64,000 nt of DNA. It comes from Choricystis sp. odSpoLacu1 (lineage: Eukaryota; Chlorophyta; Trebouxiophyceae). Every line of letters begins with the position of its first letter. The first letter of the stretch is position 1. Below the pieces are notes generated by a model. The model searched no databases and had not been told where the DNA came from. It saw nothing but the letters and a program-made list of their open reading frames with translations. The stretch is from contig OY253659.1 in the NCBI GenBank assembly GCA_958009055.1, positions 620,001-684,000 on the forward strand, given 5' to 3'. The position numbers and the translations under genes are program-made. This document shows, piece after piece, positions 21,674 through 30,953 of this stretch.

Positions 21674-21946
21674 GGAGGAGAGAGAGATGAAAGAGAGACA
21701 TACGTTATCGACTTTCAACTTTTGGACGCGTGTGTTTTTTCCTATTTTTTCGTGTGCAAAGAATAGCTTTGTTTGTTTCCATTGTGTGTGGTGAGGGGAG
21801 AAGGGGAAGCGGCGGAGGCAAAAAGGGACAGCAAAGCCAGCTTCCGCAAGACGTTTTTTTATCGAACCCTTCTCCGACACTCCCCGTCAATTCTCTTCTT
21901 CTGTCCGCCCGCCACCCCGCGCCCCTTCTCCCGCGTCTCGACCTTC

Positions 21947-23441
21947 ATGGTTGTCTCACGTGCCGCCATCGCGGCCGTGGCGCTGCTGGCAGCGACGGCG
22001 GGTGAGTTGGGAGAGGGGAAAGAATGAGAGAGGCGTCGACGTCGGGACCGACCCTTTCGCGTCTAGCTGCCAACCACCTTCCCTTCCCCCCCCACCCACC
22101 CCCACCCCAGCTTCCGCCGCCCCCACCACCGCCGCCTGCCGCACCCCCTGGCAGATCATCAACTCCACCAAAGCCTTTTCTTCTTTTGCCACGGCGGCCA
22201 AGGGGGACGCGGCGCTGGTCGCGCTCCTGTCCGACCCCGACCTCCCGCTCTCCGTCCTTGTCCCCACCAACGACGCCCTGTCCGAACTCTCTGACTACCT
22301 GGACCTCTCCCGCCGCGCCCTGCTGTCCGACCCGTTGTCGGCTGTCGTCCTGCGCGCCCACGTGCTCAACTTCTCTGCCCCGCTGCGCGACATCTACCCC
22401 GCTGGCAACGTGACCAACATGCTCGGCCAACGCGTGACGCTCGAGTCGCCTGCAGGGCTGGCGGCGCGCGCTGCTGACGCTGACACTACGGCTGACGCGC
22501 CCGCGCCGGCCACCGAGGTGGCGCCCCTGTCCAAACCGCGCAAGACGAGCGGCGGCGCGCGCAGGCTGGCACAGACCCACGCGGTCGGTGACGCGCCCGC
22601 ACCCTCTCCTCCCACCTCCACCACCACCACCACCACCAACGATGGATCTGGCAACTTTCTGAACACAGTGCTGTCCCTGTTTGCGGGGCTGTTCACGTCC
22701 AACAACTCCACAACGATGACCCCCGAATACAGGGCGCAAAAAGCCAGGCACGCGTGCCTGGGGGGGTGCACCTCGGCCAAAGACTGGCGCGCCACCGCGG
22801 GCGGGCGCAGCGCGTCCATCCTGGCGGGAAATGGGCGCACGTGCGGTGGGTACGTCCACGCGGTCGACAGCGTGCTGCTGCCGCTGCTGCTCGACCGGGC
22901 GTCCGGGGTCGGGGGGGGCACCGTGTTCACTGTGGGGGGCGGCACCGGCGACGGCACGACGAAGGCCGCCACCGTCACTGTGCCGGGGGACCTGGCCACC
23001 GCCAACGTGACGGTGGTGCGTGTGGGGGGGGAGGAGGCGGCGGTCGTGGCTGACGAACCCGTGGCGGCGCCCACGGCCGGCGCTGACGCTGCCCCTCCGC
23101 CCTCTGCGGCGGCGGGCGCCACCATCGCGCCCAAGGGCGTGGGCACGGTCAAGCCCAAAGGCAAGGTGGTGAGCGCGCCCGCGCCTGCGCCGGGCGAGGC
23201 GAAGAAGGCGGGGGGGGGGGGTGCCCGCATGAATGAAGCGCCCCGTGCCAGAGCGCCCTGCCTGAAAAGGCAGCGGTGCGCGTGCCCCTCTCATTTCATG
23301 CCATCTTTATCAACGAGAGATCCAAAAAAGCACGCCGCAAGAAACTTGGCACCCCATTTTTTTGGCGCGCGGATCGGAAACACACTCCCCCCCCCCTTCC
23401 TTCACACTCCCCCCCCCCCCCCTTGCATGCTTTCTTGTTAA
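21947..23441 (+). CDS. Secreted fasciclin (FAS1) domain protein
   Basis: Exon 1 21947-22001 is a signal peptide (MVVSRAAIAAVALLAATAG); exon 2 starts at 22111. The FAS1 signatures are CRTPWQIINSTKAFSSFATA, LSVLVPTNDALSEL and AVVLRAHVLNF. Downstream is a Pro/Thr/Ala linker with TTTTTT and several N-glycosylation sequons, then a second region with paired Cys (ACLGGC, TCGGYVHAVDSVLLPLLL) resembling the end of another FAS1 domain. FAS1 proteins are extracellular or wall adhesion proteins. The frame as sequenced runs to 23441, but it passes the G12 run 23210-23221, and the residues beyond look like UTR. The real stop is probably one of the out-of-frame TGAs near 23230. Confidence 0.83.
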
Positions 23442-23506
23442 CCAAAAACACATACACAGAGCTACACAAAAACCAAAGGCTGTCATTCTGCTCTCTCCCT
23501 CTCGCT

Positions 23507-25269
23507 TCACACCGGCTCTGCTTTGACTCGTTTCACGCGCGGCCCGCTGCCGTCGTCGTCCGCGGCCGTCGCGGCCACCAGGTCTCGTGCCACCGCCAGC
23601 TCAGCCGCGCCCGCGGCGACCGGGTCGGCGGCGTCGCCCCCGCCATCGATGGCGGACGCTTTGACGAGGACTCCCGGGGGCAGGCCGAGGGCGGACGCGG
23701 CGGCGTCCCTAACGCGCACCGCGTCCCTGTACCTCCACTCGCCCCGTGCATCATCGTAATACGAGTCGAACGCCTCCCCCGTCAACGCGCAGGTGCGTTG
23801 GCCATCGTCGGCGGGGGCGGAGGGAGGGGTGGAGGCGCGGGGCGGGGGTGCGGGTGCGGTGCCGCTGCCACCAGCCCCCCTTCCCTCAAAGAACGCGGGC
23901 CCCGCGTCCGCGGCGGCCGCGGTGCCCGCAATCCAGTCGTCTGCAGACGCGTACCAGGGGCGGGACAGGGGGCGCCCGCTGTCTGCGCGCGCGGCCGCGC
24001 GGCGCGCGCGCACGGCTGCACCGTCGCCGCGGGCCGGGCGGCTGGCCTCGGACGCGGCCAGCAGGCGGGCGCGGGCGGCCTCGGACGGCCCCCGCACGCG
24101 GCGGGACGTGAGGTCGCCTCGGGAGGGGGAGGGAGTGGTGGAGGTGGAGGGGGCAATGACGCCCCCTCCTCCCCTCACCAGCGGTGGCCCCAGGGACGCC
24201 CCCGCGTACGAGTCGGAGGCGGGCGGGTACAGCGGGGAGGCCGAGGGTGGCGGCGCCCACGAGGTGGAGGCAGACGCGGCGGGCGGCGGCGCGTCTCCGC
24301 CCTCTGGCCTCCACGGCGACAGCGCCGCGCGAAAGGGGGACACACCGCCCCCGGGCTCGCCCACACCGCGGGACGCGCCCCGCTTGGAGCGGCGGGTGCG
24401 GCCCCCAGGTTTGGTGGGGGGAAGGGGGCCGCCCGCCACAGGTGACGCCGACCCCACGCGCGGCGGTGGCGGCGCGATGACCCCCGCCGCCGCCAGCGAC
24501 GACAGCAGGTCGGACAGAGGGGGCTGTTGCGGTGGTGGTGGTGCCGCGTAGTGGGGTGGTGGCGGGGGTCCGCCGCCGTAGGGAGGGGGGTAGGAAGGGT
24601 AACCAGGCACCGGGTGGGGAGACGGGTAGGCCGACGGCGGCGGCGGTGGGGGCGCGCCGTAGCCGCCGTAGCCGCTGGCTGCGGGAGGCTGGCCGTAGTC
24701 GTAGGCATGCTGCTGCGGGTAGGCGGCGGGCGGGTGGTGCGGCTGCGGCTGCAGCACATAAACAGGAGGCGCCACCGCCGCCGCGGCAGACGCCGCCACC
24801 GTCGCCCGCACCGCACCCAGCACGCCACCATCAAACACGCCGTCCCACGTGGCTTGCAGCCTGTCGAGCGAGGGGCGGGACGGGGGGTGGGACGCCCACG
24901 CACCGTCAAAGGCACGGGGCAGGCGCGGCGCCAGCAGGGCCGGATACGGCGCCCCCACATTCTTGGAGATGGAGTCTATGAGGTAGAGTGCGTAGAGACG
25001 GTGGGCGGGGTCGCACTGTTGTGGGGAGGGTGGGGAGGAAAGAGGCGTCGTCGTCGGTGCTGTCAATTGCGGCGCTCCCCCGCACACCCCCTCCCGCCCT
25101 CCTCCCTTCCACTCACCGTCTCCGCCCTGTCCAGCACCGCGCCCGCCACCTGGGGCGCTGCCACGGCCGCCGCCTCGCCCGCGAGCGTGGTCAGCGTGCC
25201 GATGAGGGGGCGCGAGTTGAGGGTCAAGTCGGCCAGCTCGGCCGCGTAGCGGGCGGCAAAGTCGGCCAT
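23507..25269 (-). CDS. Pcf11-like mRNA 3'-end processing factor (CID protein)
   Basis: Two exons, 25269-25117 and 25015-23507, 553 residues. The N-terminus is an RNA polymerase II CTD-interacting domain: [28 protein letters not shown], then after the intron [18 protein letters not shown], which contains the DSI(S/V)KN signature. A long Pro/Tyr/Gly/Gln-rich linker follows. The C-terminal module reads [32 protein letters not shown] and RYRDAVRV, matching the Pcf11/PCFS4 zinc-finger region, but the second Cys of the usual CxxC is Thr, so this zinc site may be degenerate. The end is basic (VKRVKAEPV). Pcf11 couples cleavage and polyadenylation to transcription termination. The two genes ending at 23441 and 23507 are convergent. 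Confidence 0.85.
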
Positions 25270-25460
25270 CGTGTGTGTGGTGGTGGTGTGTGGAGGGGAG
25301 AGTGTGTGCGTTCCCACGCGCGCGCGCCGCCCTCCTCGCGGGCGCTCTGCGAAAGACTGCGAAGAGACTGGCGTTTTTTTTTTTTCGGCTCTCTTCACAC
25401 TCGTTCAATTTTCACGCGCTCTCCCCTCCCCTCTGTGTGCTCCTTTGTCCCGTCGCCACC

Positions 25461-26714
25461 ATGGTCCAGGTACATCCCTGGGGCGCGCGCGTGCTTGCTG
25501 GGCGTCTGTGTTGGGGGGAAGGAGGGGGAGGCGGAGGGCCTGGGGGGGGGGAGGGGCGCTGGCCCGACCTAGGGCCGCCGATCGGCGCCTCCCGTCCTCC
25601 ACGCCCTCCCGTGTGCCGTCCCGGGCTGCTGCTGCCCTCCCGCTGGCCACGCTCACACACGTGGAGACGTCCCACTCGGGTCTCCGCATGCGGGAGTGTG
25701 GTGCCTGCGCCCGCCGCTGGGGCGCAGTGCGCGGGTGCCGCCCGGCCGGACGACTCCAGCCGTCGTCGGGGGGGGCGGTCTGCGCCCGGGTGGTGCCGTC
25801 GTGTGCCCGCCTTCCTCCCGATCTGCCCCTCCCGGGCCTCTGGCGGAGCAAGCACTGGCCACTGCGAGAGTAGGAGGGTGTGGTGTGTGGAGAAGAGGAC
25901 TGCTCGCCCCGCGGGCGGCGCCACTGGCTGCGATTGGTCGGGCCCCGCGAGCCGGGCCCTCCCTCCCCCACGAGCAGCCCTTCTGGAGCCTCGATCGGGG
26001 GCCCGCCTGCACCTGCAGACACGCGCTGTCGTGCCCTGGGCGCAGGGCGGGGAGCCGGGGCGGCTTTTGACGGGCGGGCGGAGAGAGCGAGAGGCGCGCG
26101 ACCAGGCGTCCCACCCTCCACCTCCTGCGCTCACCCCCACCCCCACCACCTCCCCACCCCACCACCCACCCACACAGGGCATCTACAAGTTCCACCAGTA
26201 CCAGGTGGTGGGCCGCCACACCCCCACGACCGCCGACCCGGAGCCCCCCCTCTTCCGCATGAAGCTGTGGGCGGCCGACCCCGTCAAGGCGCGCTCCAAG
26301 TTTTGGTACTACCTCGCCCGCCTGCGCAAAGTGAAGAAAGCCAACGGCCAGATCGTGGCCTGCAACGAGATCTTCGAGAAGCGGCCGACCACTGTCAAAA
26401 ACTTTGGCATCTGGGTGCGCTACACCTCCCGGACTGGGGAGCACAACATGTACAAAGAATACCGCGACACCACGCTCAACGGCGCCGTCGAGTCCCTGTA
26501 CGCCGAGATGGCGTCCCGGCACCGGGTGCGGGCGGCGTCGCTGCACATCATCAAGACGGCGACCGTGGCCGCGGCCGACACGAAGCGCGACGCAACGAAA
26601 CAGTTCCACTCGTCCACGATCAAGTTCCCGCTGACGACGCGCAAGGCGCGCGCCTCGTCCCGCGTGCACAAGACGACGTTCAAGGCGGTGCGGCCGAACG
26701 TGGCGATGCACTGA
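25461..26714 (+). CDS. RPL18A: 60S ribosomal protein eL20 (L18a)
   Basis: Exon 1 is only nine nucleotides (ATG GTC CAG, 25461-25469); exon 2 is 26178-26714, giving 181 residues, the normal length. Family blocks: [75 protein letters not shown] and [20 protein letters not shown]. It is part of the large ribosomal subunit. The intron of 708 bp is the longest clear one in the window, GC-rich and without recognisable snoRNA boxes. The start fits the MV-x-YRFHQYQ opening of plant homologues. Confidence 0.97.
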   Translation: MVQVHPWGARVLAGRLCWGEGGGGGGPGGGEGRWPDLGPPIGASRPPRPPVCRPGLLLPSRWPRSHTWRRPTRVSACGSVVPAPAAGAQCAGAARPDDSSRRRGGRSAPGWCRRVPAFLPICPSRASGGASTGHCESRRVWCVEKRTARPAGGATGCDWSGPASRALPPPRAALLEPRSGARLHLQTRAVVPWAQGGEPGRLLTGGRREREARDQASHPPPPALTPTPTTSPPHHPPTQGIYKFHQYQVVGRHTPTTADPEPPLFRMKLWAADPVKARSKFWYYLARLRKVKKANGQIVACNEIFEKRPTTVKNFGIWVRYTSRTGEHNMYKEYRDTTLNGAVESLYAEMASRHRVRAASLHIIKTATVAAADTKRDATKQFHSSTIKFPLTTRKARASSRVHKTTFKAVRPNVAMH

Positions 26715-26911
26715 AGAGTGTGTGGTGGGTTTTTTCTCTGATGTTTTTTTTTTCTTTTGGCGATTCTTGTGAAAACAAAAAAAAGGAGTCTTATGGCTGG
26801 ACGCTCTGCTTTTTAACGCACACGCGCGCGTGTCGCCTCTCTCTCTCTCTCCTTGCGCAGCCCCTAGTGGTCCATTTTTCGCGCTCCTTTTCACACCTCT
26901 CTCTACCCCAT

Positions 26912-26920
26912 AAACCCTAA
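26912..26920 (+). promoter_or_regulatory. Telo-box-like motif AAACCCTAA
   Basis: AAACCCTAA lies in the 227-bp convergent spacer downstream of eL20. In plants this motif marks promoters of translation genes, but here it sits at the 3' side. It may be chance or a remnant of telomere-like sequence. Confidence 0.3.
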
Positions 26921-26941
26921 CCCCCACACCCCTCTGCCCTC

Positions 26942-27967
26942 TCAATCCACCGACCGCCCAAACACGCACCCCAGCCTCGCCACGTGCGCCGCCCCGGGGG
27001 TCGCCAGCGGCGCCGCGCGCGTGCCGAGGGCTTCCACCATCGCACGTCGCGCATCATCGTCCGCCACGTTGGCGACCGCCCACGCCGCCACGTCGGCCGG
27101 GGGCGCGCCATCCAACACCATGGCAATGTAGGCCTGGACCGCGGGTTGGGGGAGGGCGGGGAGGGTGCGGGCCAGGGCGCGCACTTCGGCGAGCGCGACG
27201 TGCGTGTGTGTGTCCGCCTCTGCCCCCCCCACACGCTCGCCCTGCCCCGGCCACGGCATCAGGACGGCGCCACGCTGGTGCACGTAGGCCAGGGGGGCGT
27301 CGGAGTCGTCGCCGGGCGCGAGGCCCAGCTGCGGCACGTCTGCGTGTGGGTGCGGATCCTCCACGCTCGCGCCCACTCTCACCACCCCTGCCGGCAGCCG
27401 CACCAGGTCGTACGCCGCCTCCGTCGCATGCATGCGAGCTAGTAAATTCGGCGTCAGAAAGGTGACGTACACCTCCACGCTGGTGCCGGGGGCGTGGGCC
27501 AGGGTGGCGGTCACGCTGCCGTAAGAGGAAAGAAGGGGCGCGTACACGACATCATGATCTTGCACCAGCGCCCGAACCAGCACGATGGCTGCATCCGCGT
27601 ACGCCGGGTCAGATGGAGGAAACTTGCGGGCCAGTTGGCAGGGCGCCGCGTTGGACCCGATGCCGAGAACGGGGGCGGCGCCGACGGACGCGACGTGCGC
27701 GAGCGCGGCCCGCGCGCGGGAGCAGGAGACTGGGAGGTCTCCAGCCGCCGCCACACCGCGCCAGGACTCATCTGGGATATGGTGGACGGCTCCTGCGTGC
27801 CACACAAAGGAGGTGGGGGGGCGGGGGTAGGGGTAGCCCTGGAGTGCGTGGGGTGGGAGAGAGTCGGAAGGAGGCAAAGCGTTTTCGGTTCCTCCTGTGC
27901 ATTGCGCCACACACACGCACCCACGCACCAACGCTCTCTCCGCCACCGCCTTATCGGGGGTCGCCAT
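26942..27967 (-). CDS. Conserved hypothetical, bacterial-like (GIGSNAAP motif)
   Basis: Two exons, 27967-27929 and 27838-26942, 311 residues. The core reads APVLGIGSNAAPCQLARKFP, VRALVQDHDVVYAPLLSSYG, VTATLAHAPGTSVEVYVTFL and LLARMHATEAAYDLVRLPAG, followed by an Ala-rich C-terminal part. The GxGSN opening and the Y-A-P-x-x-S-x-Y-G element recall gamma-glutamylcyclotransferase-like folds, but I cannot assign an activity. I have the impression of similar uncharacterised bacterial proteins, so transfer from bacteria followed by gain of one short intron is possible. No targeting peptide is evident. Confidence 0.75.
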   Translation of the reverse strand: MATPDKAVAERALVRGCVCVAQCTGGTENALPPSDSLPPHALQGYPYPRPPTSFVWHAGAVHHIPDESWRGVAAAGDLPVSCSRARAALAHVASVGAAPVLGIGSNAAPCQLARKFPPSDPAYADAAIVLVRALVQDHDVVYAPLLSSYGSVTATLAHAPGTSVEVYVTFLTPNLLARMHATEAAYDLVRLPAGVVRVGASVEDPHPHADVPQLGLAPGDDSDAPLAYVHQRGAVLMPWPGQGERVGGAEADTHTHVALAEVRALARTLPALPQPAVQAYIAMVLDGAPPADVAAWAVANVADDDARRAMVEALGTRAAPLATPGAAHVARLGCVFGRSVD

Positions 27968-28108
27968 TGCTCGGGTGGCCCGCACGCGGTGGGCGCGGGG
28001 GCGCATCAGGTAGAGAGAGAGCCAGTTTTTGAAAAACAATAACCGGTTCTGCGCTCATTTTTTTTAACACGTTTCTTTTTCTCCAAGTTTCCACGCCCGC
28101 CGTAGCGA

Positions 28109-29411
28109 CTACGGCGGTGCAAGCAAACCAACAGCCCCATGCACATCCCCCCTCGCCCCAGCGTACAGCGGCCCCGTGAACGCCAGCCCACCGCCACGGG
28201 CGGAGGAGGAGGCAGGGCACCACGCCAGCTGCTCGACGCGCGCGCGCAAAGGAACCAAAAAGGGGGGTGGTTTGGCGTCCCCGGGGGGTGCATCCCACAC
28301 GTCCACCGCGATAGCGTCGCCGTCGCCACCGTAGGCCAGCAGGGAGGCGCCAGACGCGGTCGTGGGGGCGGAGGGAGAGTTGGAGGAGGCACCACCCCCA
28401 CCCCCACCCCCAAACGCGACGCTCTTGATCGGTTGATCAATCGCGCCCACACTCGCCAGCGGGGCGTGCCACCTCAAGTCCCACACGATTGCGGCCGCGT
28501 CTGCGCCTCCAGACGCCAGGTGGAGGCCGCCGGGGGAGGTGGCCAGGGCGAAGACGGTGGAGGTGTGGCCCTGGAGGCGAGCGATGGGGGTGGGGGTCGA
28601 CCATCCACTCCCCAGCTCTGGCCACGCGAACGCGTCCACCGCGCCATCGCCCCTCGCTCGAAAGAGAAGGGAGCCGTCCGCACTCCAGGCGACGTCGTTG
28701 ACCTCGACTCCCGGGGGGGGGAGGCGTGCCGCAACGCGGGGTGCGCCTCCGCCGCTGCCCCCACCCAAATCAACGCCCGTCACCGCGTCCGCGTCGGAGG
28801 CCACCGCCAGCAGGTGGGTGTGGACCGGGTTCCACGCCAGTGCGATGTTGACGGCGGGGGCGGCGGGGGTGGAGGCGGGTGGAGGCGCGCCGGCTGCCGG
28901 GGCGGCCACAACACCCGACGGCGCTGTCCCTTTCAGCGCCGCCCCCCGCGCATCCCACACGCGCACCGGCGCATCATCCCCCACCGCGGCCAGGGTGTCG
29001 GGGTCGGAGGGGTGCCAGGCCACGCGGTTGATGCGGGAGGAGCGCGGGCGCGCACCCGGGGGGGGGCGGCGGCGGCGGCGGCGCCCGCAGGTCGGCGACC
29101 GGGCGGTCGCCGCCGGGAGGGGGGCGGCCGCCCCCGGTGGCGCCGCCTTTGTCGGGGGCCCAGACTGTGTGGGGAGAGAGAGGAGGGGGTTGGTGTTGCG
29201 GCGACACTGGAAATCACCAGTCACTCCCACTCCCTCCCACCAATCTCCTCCTCTCACCTTTGACCGTGCCGTCCGAGCTGCCGGACGCCAGGCGCCTCCC
29301 GTTGGACGACCAGGCGACACTGTGCACCTGCCCCCTGTGCGCGACCAAGTCTCGAGCCGCGTACAGGTCGAGGGGGGTGTCTGCATCGCCCAGGGGGGCG
29401 GTGGTGGCCAT
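28109..29411 (-). CDS. THO3: THO complex subunit 3 (TEX1/THOC3), WD40 protein
   Basis: Two exons, 29411-29258 and 29164-28109, about 402 residues. Repeat 1: YAARDLVAHRGQVHSVAWSS then RRLASGSSDGTVKVWAPDKG. Later repeats: INRVAWHPSDPDTLAAVGDD with VRVWDARG, VNDVAWSADGSLLFRARGDG, HTSTVFALATSPGGLHLASG with IVWDLRWHA, and a final blade LAYGGDGDAIAVDVWDAPPG. The YxxH-x-VHSVAWxxxG opening is typical of THO3, which loads mRNA-export factors co-transcriptionally in the nucleus. A Gly/Pro insertion after blade 1 contains the G9 run 29058-29066, where the frame changes by one. This is the third RNA-maturation gene in the window, with the KH and Pcf11 genes. Confidence 0.82.
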
Positions 29412-29690
29412 GGTGTAGGTGTGTGGGTGGCGGCGGATCGGCCGGACGAGGGCGGGTTGGAGGGAGGGGGCGGAGGGAGGGGCGGCGACGCAAATGCGAT
29501 GAATTGGGCAGGACGGCACCACGCGCACGCGCGCGCCTCAATTGCCCCGCGTGCTGCTGTGAGAGAGAAGCTGGCTCACACACACGGCAGCCGGGCGCAA
29601 GAAGAGAGGGACGCAAACACACACGCGCCGCGTTTTCTGTTTCTTTTCTGCCGGCGTTGTTTTTGTTTTCGTTTTTTCGTCTCTCTCTCC

Positions 29691-30330
29691 TTACACCCCC
29701 AACTCCTCCTCCTCCCCAACCTCCACCCCCTCCGCCGCGGCATCCACGTCCGCCGCGTCAGCCGCCGTCAAGTCCCCCCCATGTCCGCCGGCGTCCCGCA
29801 CGGCGGCCAGCACGGCGTCCGCGTGCGGAGAGCCGAGCGCTTCGTCGACGGGGGTCCGCTCAGCCGCGTTGAGGGACGTCGCAAGCGCGCCCGCAGCCAG
29901 CAACAGCGTCACCACGTCAATGTGGCCATTCAAACACGCGTAGTGGAGGGGGGTGTTGCGCTCTGTGTTGGTGGGGGACGGGGACGCGCCCGCGGACAGC
30001 AGCGCGGCGACGCAGGCGGCGTGCCCGTTGGCGGCGGCCATGTGCAGGGCTGAGAGAGTGTTTGTGTAAATGATGAGTCTGGCAGCAGTGTGTGGTCTGG
30101 CGGGCGCGGAGGAAAGCCTCTGCCCTCTCGTCTCTCGCGACGAGTGACGCTGGAGCGTCACTCGACCAAACCCCCCTCTCCTTCCACTCACCCGTCCTGC
30201 CGCGTTCATCCGTCCCGTTGACGTTCACCCCGCTCACAGCCAGTGCTGCTTGGAGTTCCTCCAGCTCGCCATAGCGGGCGGCGTCCACCAGGTCTGCGCT
30301 GCACGCCGCCGCAGCGTCGGGGGCGGTCAT
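29691..30330 (-). CDS. Ankyrin-repeat protein, YAR1-like
   Basis: Exons 30330-30192 and 30049-29691, 165 residues. It starts MTAPDAAAACSADLVDAARY, then GELEELQAALAVSGVNVNGT. Repeats are RGRTALHMAAANGHAACVAA and RNTPLHYACLNGHIDVVTLL, then RTPVDEALGSPHADAVLAAV. The C-terminus is acidic (EGVEVGEEEELGV). Size and order resemble the small ankyrin proteins related to yeast Yar1, a chaperone of ribosomal protein uS3; that assignment is tentative. The intron is in phase 1 at the start of the second repeat. Confidence 0.8.
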
Positions 30331-30436
30331 CTGGGCCACCACCGCCGACGTGCTCGAGGTTGAGAGGCTCGAGACCTGGTGGTGGCGACCACAGCGAGGA
30401 CGCGCGGGCACACGTGCGGCGCGGGGAGGCGTGCAA

Positions 30437-30826
30437 ATGCCGGCGTTGTTTTTTAACGCGGTTCTGACACAAATTTGTTTTTTTCGTCAAACCCAGCTTC
30501 GAATTGAGCGTTCATCAGGCCCCCACACACACTGCACCACGCCGTCCTGCGACGCCCTGCTGGACGCGTTGGCGCGGTGCCGCGAGCGCGCGGACCGCGT
30601 CGGCGCGGCCGACGCGGCGTGCGCACACCTGGAGCGCGGCGCTGCGTGGTGTGCCATCAAGCACAGTCCGTGCGGCAGGGCGGCCATGGACTTGGAAGCA
30701 TGCGTTGGCGGGCCTCGGCGGGACGGGGGGCCGCCGATGGATGTCCCCCGTTTCTGCTCCGCACTTGCTGGTCGCTTAGAAGCTTGCCTCGACGCCGCGG
30801 CCGAGGGCAAGGTGCTGGAAAAATGA
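30437..30826 (+). CDS. Quadruple CX9C protein, probably mitochondrial intermembrane space (NDUFA8-like)
   Basis: A 129-residue frame with four CX9C pairs in order: CDALLDALARC, CAHLERGAAWC, CGRAAMDLEAC and CSALAGRLEAC. Two coiled-coil-helix domains of this kind are oxidised by Mia40/Erv1 in the mitochondrial intermembrane space. Four successive CX9C pairs in a small protein is the pattern of complex I subunit NDUFA8, but the sequence is diverged and other CHCH proteins are possible. I chose the ATG at 30437; the sequence before residue 30 is atypical, and an AG acceptor at 30493-30494 could mean a different first exon. Its promoter overlaps that of the ankyrin gene. Confidence 0.72.
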   Translation: MPALFFNAVLTQICFFRQTQLRIERSSGPHTHCTTPSCDALLDALARCRERADRVGAADAACAHLERGAAWCAIKHSPCGRAAMDLEACVGGPRRDGGPPMDVPRFCSALAGRLEACLDAAAEGKVLEK

Positions 30827-30953
30827 TGAGGGAGAGAGCACAGCACTATAGAAACAAACAAAACCATCATTTGCAAAAAGTAGGGACAAAACAGTGGGGA
30901 AAACGTTTTTTAGGCTGCGGGGTCGTGTTTTTGTCTCTCTCTCTCTCCACCCA

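Noticed and set aside
23235..23441. C-terminal extension of the fasciclin protein beyond the poly-G run
   Set aside because: The residues are basic, low-complexity and end in poly-Pro from C runs, as expected for a UTR read in the wrong frame after a homopolymer miscount.
25470..26177. snoRNA in the eL20 intron
   Set aside because: No RTGATGA/CTGA or ANANNA/ACA pair was found by eye in a sensible arrangement.
26909..26926. TAAACCCTAACCCCC as a telomere or subtelomere
   Set aside because: It is a single degenerate copy inside gene-dense DNA, not an array.
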